Of a stretch of 64,000 nt of DNA, positions 33,708 to 42,429 are shown piece after piece; position 1 is the stretch's first letter, and each line of letters opens with the position of its first letter. This stretch comes from Novosphingobium kunmingense (GTDB lineage: Bacteria; Pseudomonadota; Alphaproteobacteria; Sphingomonadales; Sphingomonadaceae): positions 337,478 to 401,477 of the forward strand of contig NZ_PHUF01000005.1 in the NCBI RefSeq assembly GCF_002813245.1. Direction: 5' to 3'. A program made the position numbers and the translations under genes. A model generated the notes under the pieces. It had not been told where the DNA came from. It worked only from the letters and a program-made list of their open reading frames with translations, and did not search any database.

Positions 33708-34021
33708 GATGTCCTCCGTTGTTCACGGCGCATGGCCGCTGGTGGCATCCCTACTATGGCCAAGCACTATGCCTGATGTGCGCCGAACCGCAATTAATTT
33801 GTCATCGCAATCTGGACCAAAGCTAAGGGTTTGCGAGATGTCCTAGAAAATCGCATCGCAGACCGGCTCTTGAGTCTCGGTGATCGGGTGCGGTGCGAAA
33901 TCGAATTGTCGTTGAAAAGCCGCGTAATCTTCATGAGACGACAATGTCTCTGCTCGACAGCGCGTGATCGCGCGCGGATCATAACACTGGGGGGAAGCAT
34001 CTCTATGATGGTCGACTGGGT
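33708..34021. promoter_or_regulatory. Divergent promoter region inside the defence island
   Basis: These 314 bases separate the minus-strand GHKL ATPase from the plus-strand 968-residue gene and must contain both promoters. The shared element is at 33725-33739. A GGGGGGAAG ribosome site near 33990 precedes a seven-codon frame at 34005-34028. No other gene is seen. Confidence 0.55.
33725..33739 (-). repeat. Shared upstream element, copy 2
   Basis: ACGGCGCATGGCCGC differs from the copy at 31634-31648 in one base. It is followed by CCTACTATGG and then TGATGTGCGC (33774-33783), parallel to the blocks after copy 1. It lies about 20 bases before the second GHKL gene. Confidence 0.5.
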
Positions 34022-34028
34022 ATGTTGA
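34005..34028 (+). CDS. Possible seven-codon leader peptide
   Basis: ATG ATG GTC GAC TGG GTA TGT TGA has a better-placed ribosome site (GGGGGGAAG) than the large gene whose start codon it overlaps. Its stop lies four to six bases past the ATG of the 968-residue protein, so it may couple translation of that gene. Confidence 0.3.
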   Translation: MMVDWVC

Positions 34029-36928
34029 GTTTAGGCGAGATCGATGCCCTTGAGCGCGGGCTCAAGGCGTCCATTGTTGCGCTGAATAAGAAACGGACAG
34101 CCGCTGTTACGTTGATTGAAGCAGTTGACCACGTAATGTTGTGGCCTGAGCCCTTTGATGACATGGCGCCGATAGTTTCGACGCATAGCCTTGATAATCT
34201 CATTTCACGCGCACCGCTGCTGATTTGCGCCGTTGCTGCAGAAATCGGCTTCCGCTTCGAAGGGGTTGGGACGGTGTTCTGGGCGAAGTTCAGCGACGCG
34301 CTTGGGCTTAGCGTAACCATGGCGCATCGCCAGCGCATTGCCGAAATCTTCGAGACGCAGGCCAAGCGCTACGATTTGTCGCGGCCGAGCGATAGTGCGT
34401 TCAGCAGCCATTTCTCGATCATTGCCTGGCCGATCGCTAATGCACTGCTACCGGTCGATCTCGTCGGCGCAGTCAGCCGGCTTATGGCGCGCGCGCCGGT
34501 CGCTGCGCTGCCCGGACCGGGACGGACGAGCAATTTTCCGAGCTTGCGTGCTTGGGCGAGCGCCGCCGAGGGAGCCCGGCTCACCGACTGGCTGCGCTTC
34601 GAGGGGCCGAGCGGGCGCGTCCTGAGCGCGCTTCTCACGGAGAATCGCGGGACTTTGCTGTCGTCAGCGACATACACCCGTTTGCGCGACGCTGTCGCTA
34701 CCGATCCTGAAGCCTTTTTTGCAGCGCGAGCAGCTCGCCTGCGCGGGCGAACCGCAAAGCCGCCAACTGCCACCCAACAGACATTGGGACGCCTCGCACT
34801 GCTCGCTGACGCCAGTGGCGTGCATCTTTTCGTGAGTTGGCCCACACTGTCTCCGGCGCTGTATGACGAGGCGCGCGGCATTGCCCGTTCCGCTGGGTGG
34901 AAGCCGCGCCTGTGGAACGCGGGCAGCTTTCTTCACCCGGACACGGCGCTGGGAACCGGTCCATTTGCAATCACGCTTGGCTCCGCACCGGGCGAAGAGG
35001 ATGCCGCCTATCCTGACGCTGCGAGCGTCTTTGGCGCGGGCACGGACATCGCAGCGATGCTTGCCAGCAGGACCATCGACTGGACGGCGACACTCCTGTT
35101 CGATGTCAACGCCGACCGCAGTCAGGCGGAACAGCGTTTTGGTGTCTTGAACGATGTGTCAGGCTATGCTTGGCTTGGACGAAGGCTCGACACGGCGCCA
35201 CTCGTCGGGCTCAAGCAACTCGGCGCAGCCGGCGGCTATCGCTTCTACGAGGCCAATCTCGCCGAAGGGGCCGACCGGGCGATCCTGATCAAAGAAGACC
35301 TGCTCGCCAACCAGCGTCGGGCATTGCTTGCCCGCCATCCAATCGATGCGATTAGTGCTCCGCAGGGCGTCGTCCGACCCGATCGACCATTTCTGATCTA
35401 CAGCGACAGCACAGACACCGAGTGCGACGCAATGCCGCAGCGTCTACCCGCCAATGGTCGCATCACTGCGGTTTCCGGGCTCGCCGGCCGGCCCGGGCTT
35501 CGCGCCGAAGCTGCACCGAGTGCTGAGGACGGCGTTGCCGACATCATTGTGTTTGAACGCGACAGCGCCTTCGAAGCGCTGGTCGAACGCCGCTTGCAGT
35601 TGCGGGTCGAAAGCGCGGTACCACTCGTCGGTGTGAGCGTGACGGCCGATCTTGAGATCGACGGACGCCTGATCGCGCGTGGACGCGAGCGGCTCGCCAC
35701 GTTGCCGACGACAATTGCCTCCAGTTCGAAACTCCTGGCGCCGCTCTATGACGATGTCGTTCGCGCCAAACTCCTCGAAACCGGCAAGGGAATGCTCCGT
35801 GTGGCGCTTGGACGTTCGCGTGCGCTCGCGATTCCGCTCGAACGGCCTCCGGCCTCGGTCGAATGGACCGAAGACGGGCCGCAATTGGTCGGCGCAGACC
35901 TCAATGCCACGTTGGTTGAGGCAAGCGCGCAGGCACCGCATCGGTTCGTGGCTTCCGACACCATCGCCCCGCCAAGTCGCGGGGCCAAAGCATATGGGTT
36001 GTTGCTGTCGGATGGCCGTATTGCCGACCCGTTGCAGATTCTCAGTTCCAACATATTCGATTATGGCGATTTCACCGCACAATTTGGCTCCGACGTCGGT
36101 TCGCGGCGGATGTTCGACCATGGCAAGGGCGTCGGTGATATCGCGCGTGCCCGTATTGCCTGGGCGCGGGCGCGATGCACGTCGCTGCCGGCGATCGGCG
36201 CCAAGGGGCGCATCGTTCGCCACTTTGAAGACCCATTGGTCATCGATCTATGCGGTCGCGCCTGGTCCCGTGCCGAGCAGGACAGCAAGGACAGCCCGAC
36301 CGATCCGCATGCTTCGCTGTGGGACATCGCCGTCTCGCGCCGCATGGTCACTGTTCCGGCCCAAGCAGGCCCGGATGAGGCCGCGCTGTTCGCGCGGGCG
36401 TTTGTGCAGCAGGCTCGTTCGCTTGACCCCGACTGGCCCATCGCCAGCACGGTGCCCGCAGACGGCGCGATGGACGACGCACTGAACGCGGCATTTTCGG
36501 AAGTGATCGTCGAACTGCATGCCGCAGGGGCGCTTCTCGACGTCGAGGATGATTTTGATTTTGGTGCGCCGCCCGATGATTGGGAGAGCGCAGCCAAGGA
36601 GGCGTTGCGTGCGATTCGTCGCCCCGCGCTGGTCCGACAATTGGCACCGACCGAAGGCGGTCGGCTACTCGCCAAGCGCAGCTATGCCGACCTCAGCATC
36701 GCCGAACTGGCAGAGGATCTCGCAGCCTGGACCCGCAATTACGCCTTGCCGCGCGGCCAACTCTCGCCCGAAACGGCCGCGGGTGCGCTGCAGCTCTGGT
36801 TGTCGCCCGCTGCTTGCGACGACGTCGATGCCGCCGTCCATATTCTCGCCAATGATCCTTTCGTGTCGCGCGCAACGCGCTACGCTGCGCTCCGATTGGG
36901 TCCTAGCGTCGCGGGGGTGCCGGCATGA
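34022..36928 (+). CDS. Unknown 968-residue protein coupled to the SNF2 helicase
   Basis: I do not recognise this protein. It is long, soluble, without signal peptide, membrane segment or obvious NTPase or nuclease motif. Residues 1-130 look helical; residues 250-330 have alternating strands and helices; residues 480-640 look beta-rich. A patch near residue 840 is acidic (LLDVEDDFDFGAPPDDWES). ATG 34022 has a weak ribosome site and may rely on the overlapping leader frame. Its stop overlaps the helicase start (ATGA at 36925-36928), so the two are probably made in equal amounts and form a complex. Confidence 0.7.
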   Translation: MLSLGEIDALERGLKASIVALNKKRTAAVTLIEAVDHVMLWPEPFDDMAPIVSTHSLDNLISRAPLLICAVAAEIGFRFEGVGTVFWAKFSDALGLSVTMAHRQRIAEIFETQAKRYDLSRPSDSAFSSHFSIIAWPIANALLPVDLVGAVSRLMARAPVAALPGPGRTSNFPSLRAWASAAEGARLTDWLRFEGPSGRVLSALLTENRGTLLSSATYTRLRDAVATDPEAFFAARAARLRGRTAKPPTATQQTLGRLALLADASGVHLFVSWPTLSPALYDEARGIARSAGWKPRLWNAGSFLHPDTALGTGPFAITLGSAPGEEDAAYPDAASVFGAGTDIAAMLASRTIDWTATLLFDVNADRSQAEQRFGVLNDVSGYAWLGRRLDTAPLVGLKQLGAAGGYRFYEANLAEGADRAILIKEDLLANQRRALLARHPIDAISAPQGVVRPDRPFLIYSDSTDTECDAMPQRLPANGRITAVSGLAGRPGLRAEAAPSAEDGVADIIVFERDSAFEALVERRLQLRVESAVPLVGVSVTADLEIDGRLIARGRERLATLPTTIASSSKLLAPLYDDVVRAKLLETGKGMLRVALGRSRALAIPLERPPASVEWTEDGPQLVGADLNATLVEASAQAPHRFVASDTIAPPSRGAKAYGLLLSDGRIADPLQILSSNIFDYGDFTAQFGSDVGSRRMFDHGKGVGDIARARIAWARARCTSLPAIGAKGRIVRHFEDPLVIDLCGRAWSRAEQDSKDSPTDPHASLWDIAVSRRMVTVPAQAGPDEAALFARAFVQQARSLDPDWPIASTVPADGAMDDALNAAFSEVIVELHAAGALLDVEDDFDFGAPPDDWESAAKEALRAIRRPALVRQLAPTEGGRLLAKRSYADLSIAELAEDLAAWTRNYALPRGQLSPETAAGALQLWLSPAACDDVDAAVHILANDPFVSRATRYAALRLGPSVAGVPA

Positions 36929-39771
36929 GCGACTTCCACCGGGTGCTGCTTGGTATCCACGCTGCGGCGCGGCGCCTCGACCGCGATCAGGCGCTGCTCG
37001 GCGCGCTGGGTGTCGGCGCATTTGCCTATACCCACCAAATTGACAGCGTGCATCGCATGGTGACCGGAACCGCTTGTCGTTGGCTTCTCGCCGACGAGGT
37101 CGGCCTCGGGAAGACCATTCAGGCGATAATGGTCATGCGCGCGCTCGCCGCGCAAAGCCCGCGCCCGCTGACGGCGGCGCTCGTCGTGCCTGATGATCTG
37201 GTGTCGCAATGGGAAGAGGAGTTGCTGTGCCGCGGCCACGTCCTCGCACTTGAGAGCGGGGACGAAGGAGGCGTCCATGGCAATCTGGTGATGCGGCTGG
37301 TTCGGCCGAGCCGATTGCTCGTCGGTGGCCGCATTGTCGCCGATCGCATCGACCTACTGCTGGTAGACGAATTCACCAAGTTGCAGGTCCAGGTCCGCGA
37401 AGACCTGATCCTTGCGGCGCGGACCATCCCCAATGTCATCGCTCTGACTGCGACTCCAGCGCTTCACCAAGCGCGCACGCGTCGCGAACTCATGGCCCTG
37501 CTAGAGCCAGAGGCCGATCGCATTGCCCGCGCCGAAGACCGCGACATCCTCCAGATCCTGGCCGAGCGCGAGGCGCACGCACGCGACGAATGGGGCGGCG
37601 AGCTTCAAGACGCCGGCAGGCGCCGCGCGGTCGAAGAGGCGTTCGGTCTATACCGGCGGCTCATCCGCACGGCGCGCACTGACTATCCCGATGCCCTCCC
37701 CAAGCGAAATTACCAGCCGATCAAGCTTGCTCCGACCGACGGCGATGTCGATCGCGCGCGCGCGACGCGATCCTATCTCGACGCTGCACGTAGTTCGAAT
37801 TTGGATATCCGCCGCGAAGCGCTGCTCCAGGTCGCAGGACGCAGTCCGCAATCGCTACGCGAACGCCTTAGCACGCTGCGGCGCACGACTCCCGACCTCC
37901 AGGTAGCGTGGCGGCAGATCGACACGTGCCTGCGTGACGAGCCGGGCGATGCCAAGCTTGACGCCCTGATTGATCATCTGCGAATTTTCCACGCCAAGAA
38001 TCCGGGTGGTCGCGCCGTTGTCGTTGCTGAGGACAATCCCACTACCGATTATCTGCGCGACGCGATTGAGAAACTGACCGACATGCAGGTAGCGCGGAAG
38101 CGCCGAACGGTCGGTGCCGCCGAAGAACTCGAAGTGCAAGTCGCGCTGCTCAAGGAAGCGCTCGACGATTTCATCAGCGGCGAAGCCAAGATCCTCGTCG
38201 CCGCCGACGCCGCACGCGAAGGCCACAACTTACAGTTCGCCGACGAGATCATCTTTTTTGCGCTGCCCTGGTCTCCGCCCGATATCCAGCAATGGATCGG
38301 TCGCATCGACCGGCTCGGCATCAAGGGGCTACCGGCCAATCGCCGGATCGCCATCACCCCGATCGTCGTTGAAAATTCGATCGAGAGTAGCATCCTTACC
38401 GTCCTCGAGGGAACAGGCGTCTTCCTGCGCAGCGAGGTGTTCGACGAATCCGAGTGGAAGGCGATCAGCGACGCGATCGCCAGCGCAGCCAACGGCGTAA
38501 CCGGCGCGACGTGGGGCGACGCTGCCAAGCAGGCGCGGACGCTCGGCGAAGCCTATGACGCGTGGCTTGAAGCCACCACCTTGCCGCCGACGCCGCGCAC
38601 CGCGTTGGCGACGCGTTGCGAGAACAGGTTCCGCAGTCGGCAATACGCAGGACCGCTCGAACCGGTCGAAGGCTTTGACTGGAACTGGTATCTCATGCGC
38701 GAGCGCGCCGCCGAAATGATGATCAAGCTCGCGCGGGAAGATTATCTTGACGTTCGCAACGGGCAGGATGGCGACCAGCGCTTCAAGACGATGTGGTACA
38801 AGTCCAAACCCGACGTCAACGATCTGATCATCCCCGACATCGATATCCGCAGCAGTTGGTATCGTCAGGCATTCATCGTTCGCCGCGCCGCGATCGAGTG
38901 CCCGCCGCGTACTAATGTCGTCCAAAATGACGATACCAAGCGTCGCCTCAACTTCTTCGACCACGGCTGCGGCATGCATGACGGCGCAGTCGCCGCCTTC
39001 GAAAAGCAGGCACCTTCAGTGGACCTCAGCACTGAATTTATCGTCGAATATCCTGAAGATCATCCGATGCTGCGTTGGGTCAATCGCCGACTGCTGATCG
39101 CGGTTAGCGAAGTGGACCTGCGGGACGCGCTGGCCTTTGATCCCAATGCGATGTTGGGATCTGGCGATGCTCCGGCCTCGAAAGCCGAACAGGATGCACG
39201 CGCCGCCATGGCGCGGATCGCGCTCGCGCAATTCCAGGCCGATCGTCGCTGGATGATCGACCTGAGTCCGCCCGAGTTGCTGTTTGCGACCATGGTCGAA
39301 GATGGCGATGAATTAGCGGTGGCCGAGGCCGAGGCCGCAGCGTTCGACGGCATTGGTGCGCGCCAACTCGCGCGTCGCCGCACGATGTTGTCCGAGGCCC
39401 ACCAGCGTGCGGCGCGGACCGCAGCGATGCGACGCTTGACGGCCGTAGGGGGTGAATATCTCGCCCGCGCGCAGCTTTCGATCCGTCGCGCAGTACCGGC
39501 TCGGTTGTTTGCCGCCCAAGTGGATGCCGACAATCTCATTGCAGCTGCCCGGGCCGAGATCAAGGTGACGACAGCGCTCGATTCCAAGCTTGAGTTCAAT
39601 CGGGCAATCGTCCGCGGCGCGGAACTGATGCTGGCATTGTCCGAGCAGTCATGGCAGGCTAGGCTGGCCAGGCTGGAAGGGCTCGAGGCGGCGCTTGGCG
39701 AGGTTGCCAAACTGAAACCGCCACGGTTCTTCTGGCTTATTCCGAAAGCCTCTGGCGGGGACACCCCATGA
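36925..39771 (+). CDS. SNF2-type superfamily 2 helicase/translocase
   Basis: A 948-residue protein with an SNF2/RapA-like motor at residues 35-500. Motif I is ADEVGLGKT (56-64), motif II is LLVDEFTK (DEFT in place of DEAH, about residue 145), motif III is LTATP (about 174), and motifs V/VI are DAAREGHNLQ and QQWIGRIDRLG (about 430-465). The 450-residue C-terminal extension has no recognised domain and ends in helices. The motor resembles DISARM DrmD and similar defence helicases. The 3' end overlaps that of the opposite 324-residue gene by 35 bases. Confidence 0.87.
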   Translation: MSDFHRVLLGIHAAARRLDRDQALLGALGVGAFAYTHQIDSVHRMVTGTACRWLLADEVGLGKTIQAIMVMRALAAQSPRPLTAALVVPDDLVSQWEEELLCRGHVLALESGDEGGVHGNLVMRLVRPSRLLVGGRIVADRIDLLLVDEFTKLQVQVREDLILAARTIPNVIALTATPALHQARTRRELMALLEPEADRIARAEDRDILQILAEREAHARDEWGGELQDAGRRRAVEEAFGLYRRLIRTARTDYPDALPKRNYQPIKLAPTDGDVDRARATRSYLDAARSSNLDIRREALLQVAGRSPQSLRERLSTLRRTTPDLQVAWRQIDTCLRDEPGDAKLDALIDHLRIFHAKNPGGRAVVVAEDNPTTDYLRDAIEKLTDMQVARKRRTVGAAEELEVQVALLKEALDDFISGEAKILVAADAAREGHNLQFADEIIFFALPWSPPDIQQWIGRIDRLGIKGLPANRRIAITPIVVENSIESSILTVLEGTGVFLRSEVFDESEWKAISDAIASAANGVTGATWGDAAKQARTLGEAYDAWLEATTLPPTPRTALATRCENRFRSRQYAGPLEPVEGFDWNWYLMRERAAEMMIKLAREDYLDVRNGQDGDQRFKTMWYKSKPDVNDLIIPDIDIRSSWYRQAFIVRRAAIECPPRTNVVQNDDTKRRLNFFDHGCGMHDGAVAAFEKQAPSVDLSTEFIVEYPEDHPMLRWVNRRLLIAVSEVDLRDALAFDPNAMLGSGDAPASKAEQDARAAMARIALAQFQADRRWMIDLSPPELLFATMVEDGDELAVAEAEAAAFDGIGARQLARRRTMLSEAHQRAARTAAMRRLTAVGGEYLARAQLSIRRAVPARLFAAQVDADNLIAAARAEIKVTTALDSKLEFNRAIVRGAELMLALSEQSWQARLARLEGLEAALGEVAKLKPPRFFWLIPKASGGDTP

Positions 39772-40711
39772 GCGCGGCAATGACGGCATAGGCGTTGGTG
39801 TCGAGCCTCCAGGACCAGGGCTTGAGTTGCTCGCCCGTGATCAATGCCGCGCGCTCTGCCTGGCGCGGTGGTGGCGTCAGGAAGTCAAGAACCCCGCTCG
39901 CCTGATCGTAGCGCAGCACCGGGTCGCCCTGCGTCAGCGTCTGGCCAACGACAATCCATCGCCAGATGTCGCGCGACGGCGGTTGCCACAGCGTCGTCTG
40001 CTTGCCGGCAACGTGAATTACGACGTTCTTGAGTGTATATCCCGTCCGAATTGCAGCCGGATAGAAACCTTCCGCTTCAACCCGGCCCCAGCGTCCCGAT
40101 GGTGCGGGGTCCGCGCGCCCGAAAAACTCTGAGCGACCACTGACAACTGCAACGGCGTTCGGCTCGTCGAGCGAATAGCGTTCCCCGCTTGCTGCTAGCG
40201 CCTGCGAGAATGCGAATAACGTGCGGGCATCGCTGCCGGGCGCATCGGCACCGCCGAGTTCAACCAGCGCGTTGCGCCATTCAGGGCGGCCGAGTTCATC
40301 GTCTAGCGCGATCGTGACGCCATCGTCCGGCGGAGTTTCAGCGGCAAACTGGCGGACCGTACCTGTCCCCATACCGCTTGAACCTAACAAGGTGACGCGG
40401 TCGCCGGCCCAATCGATTAGTCTGGGCGGCGTTCCGGCATAGCCGCGGCCCGCACTGGTCGCATATTCTTCAAGGTCGCCACTCAGCAACATCAGATCGA
40501 TCGCCGCGTCGGTCTTCTCGCGGATCACGGCCTCGTCCAGATCGAACGGACGATACGCTTCCTTCAGGCCACTGGTGATCCGGCCGCGACTGACAAACCC
40601 CGCCTCGAAGATGGCGCTGCGGATGTGCTCGACGATCGAGGGAAGCAATGGCGAGTCTGTGTCGTCCGCCGTGTATCCAATCGCCGCGCTCCAGGCGTCC
40701 ATCATCGTCAT
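39737..40711 (-). CDS. Unknown 324-residue island protein
   Basis: No family recognised. The N-terminal 90 residues look helical and winged-helix-like (LPSIVEHIRSAIFEAGFVSR, then DLDEAVIREKTDAAIDLMLL). The C-terminal half is beta-rich with many Trp residues (QTTLWQPPSRDIWRWIVVGQ). The ATG overlaps the NERD helicase stop (ATGA), so it is the third gene of the helicase operon. It may be an adaptor that links the large helicases to the rest of the system. The codon choice matches its neighbours. Confidence 0.7.
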   Translation of the reverse strand: MTMMDAWSAAIGYTADDTDSPLLPSIVEHIRSAIFEAGFVSRGRITSGLKEAYRPFDLDEAVIREKTDAAIDLMLLSGDLEEYATSAGRGYAGTPPRLIDWAGDRVTLLGSSGMGTGTVRQFAAETPPDDGVTIALDDELGRPEWRNALVELGGADAPGSDARTLFAFSQALAASGERYSLDEPNAVAVVSGRSEFFGRADPAPSGRWGRVEAEGFYPAAIRTGYTLKNVVIHVAGKQTTLWQPPSRDIWRWIVVGQTLTQGDPVLRYDQASGVLDFLTPPPRQAERAALITGEQLKPWSWRLDTNAYAVIAALMGCPRQRLSE

Positions 40712-42429
40712 TCGTCGGCACCCGTCGCGATCGCAGCCGCAAGTGCGACATCGAGGGTCTCCTTGGCCGCCCGATCATGCGCGACGATGACGAGATGTGA
40801 CCGCGCACGCGTCAGCGCGACATAGAGATCGCTGACGGTGAACAGACTGCCCAGGCCGGAAAAATCGCACAGGATCACTACGTCCGCCTCGAGCCCCTTG
40901 AAACTGCGCGCAGTGCTGAACAAAATCCCCTTGCCGTCGCGCCACTGCGACGCGTCGTCGATGAGCGGTACACGGTTGATCGCGCTGACGGTGGCCAATG
41001 GTCCCTTCGCTTTGCTTGCCGGGCCGAGGATCGCGATCTGACGCGGTTCGAGCCGATGGTCTTTGAGCAGCGATCGCACTTCTTGCTGCAGAAGGCCGCT
41101 GATCGCGATCGGCGTCTGGGGTACGATCAGCTTGGGCGGTCTTCCGAGCGGCGCCAGTTCGAACGGCTCGCTGGCGACGTCGGTCGCGGCATTGGCGCAG
41201 GCGACGATCCGCCGCGTATTGCGGCAATTGATATCGAGCGCGAGGCGGAACGCGCCATCGAGCGGCGGATCGACGGGATCGCGGCGCAGGCTCTGCGCCT
41301 TGTCGAGGAAAGCCCAGACTGCGCTCTTGCGGTTGCACAGATATTCGAGCGCGTCCCACCAGGACGGGGAGAAGTCCTGCGCTTCGTCAACGACCATCGC
41401 GTCGAATGGCGGCTCGCCACCATACAGGTCGAGGGCGGCTTCGGCGAGCAGGTCGGGCGCCTTTTCATCCCACCAGCGCGCGGAGTCCTGCTGGTTGACG
41501 GTGAAGTCGACTTCCGCCGTTTTGCATAGGTCCGATGCCAGCCGGTGGAAGTTCTGCACCGTGATTTTGCCGCCATTCTCGGCAAGATCAGCGGCCATTT
41601 CCTCACGTATCCATTTGGCCAGTTCGGCGTTGAAGCAGGTGAACAGGACTGCATTGTGCGTCGTGGCCAACGAGCGCGCGCGCTGCATTGCGAGCAGCGT
41701 CTTGCCCGAACCAGCAACCCCCTCGATGATCGCCCGAGGATTGGCGTCGAAGCCTCGAAGCACCTGCAGTTGTTGACGTGTCAGCCGGGCGAGCGTCTCG
41801 CCAGCGGCATCGACACTAACGCGCAGCGGCTCATAGACGCGAAACTCGGGCGCAAGCGCGCGTCGCACCGCATCGAATTGCTCGACCGATAGTTCGCGCT
41901 TGCCGCCACCGCCAGCCTTGTAGGCGCGCAAAATTGCCGCCTCTACCTGTGCGAGATCGTCCATCGTCATAATCGCATCGGCCGGCAGGTCGGCCGGCGG
42001 ATTATCCTTGAACAGGCAATGCGGGAAGGCGACCGCCACCGAGATGATTGTCTGATCGGCAACCGCCTTGCCGCAGACAAGTTCGATGCGCTTCTTCAAC
42101 GCCCACAAACTGCGCCGTGCCTGGCGAACTGGGTCCTTGATTTCTTTGAGGCCGGCCTTGACGTGGCGATACCAAGTCCGCCCTTTGAGCGTGATCTCGC
42201 CGCCCTTCACTTCGATGATGAGCAGCCCAAATTGGCGGTGCAGTACCAGGAAGTCCGCCTCGCCCTCGCGGGACGGCGCGTCGATGTCGTCGCGCGCGGG
42301 GAAGACCCAGGGCAGTGAATGCATCACCAGAAACCCTTCCCCCAATTGCAGTTGCATCGCTCGCGCAAAGTCGGCTTCGGAGCCGAACTCCATCGTTTCT
42401 GGATCAATCGAGGGAATGAACTGCGCCAT
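40708..42429 (-). CDS. NERD nuclease-domain UvrD-like helicase
   Basis: A 573-residue protein. Residues 15-130 form a NERD domain with the nuclease-like core GEADFLV (D59) and LLIIEVKGGEI (E73, K75). Residues 225-570 form a superfamily 1 helicase with Walker A VAGSGKT (about 238), VVDEAQDFS (about 348), GILFSTARSFKGLEADVVIL and LYVALTRARSHLVIV. The start ATG 42429 overlaps the stop of the 2052-residue helicase (TGATG), which fixes it. Such proteins could cut and unwind invading DNA. Confidence 0.88.
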   Translation of the reverse strand: MAQFIPSIDPETMEFGSEADFARAMQLQLGEGFLVMHSLPWVFPARDDIDAPSREGEADFLVLHRQFGLLIIEVKGGEITLKGRTWYRHVKAGLKEIKDPVRQARRSLWALKKRIELVCGKAVADQTIISVAVAFPHCLFKDNPPADLPADAIMTMDDLAQVEAAILRAYKAGGGGKRELSVEQFDAVRRALAPEFRVYEPLRVSVDAAGETLARLTRQQLQVLRGFDANPRAIIEGVAGSGKTLLAMQRARSLATTHNAVLFTCFNAELAKWIREEMAADLAENGGKITVQNFHRLASDLCKTAEVDFTVNQQDSARWWDEKAPDLLAEAALDLYGGEPPFDAMVVDEAQDFSPSWWDALEYLCNRKSAVWAFLDKAQSLRRDPVDPPLDGAFRLALDINCRNTRRIVACANAATDVASEPFELAPLGRPPKLIVPQTPIAISGLLQQEVRSLLKDHRLEPRQIAILGPASKAKGPLATVSAINRVPLIDDASQWRDGKGILFSTARSFKGLEADVVILCDFSGLGSLFTVSDLYVALTRARSHLVIVAHDRAAKETLDVALAAAIATGADE

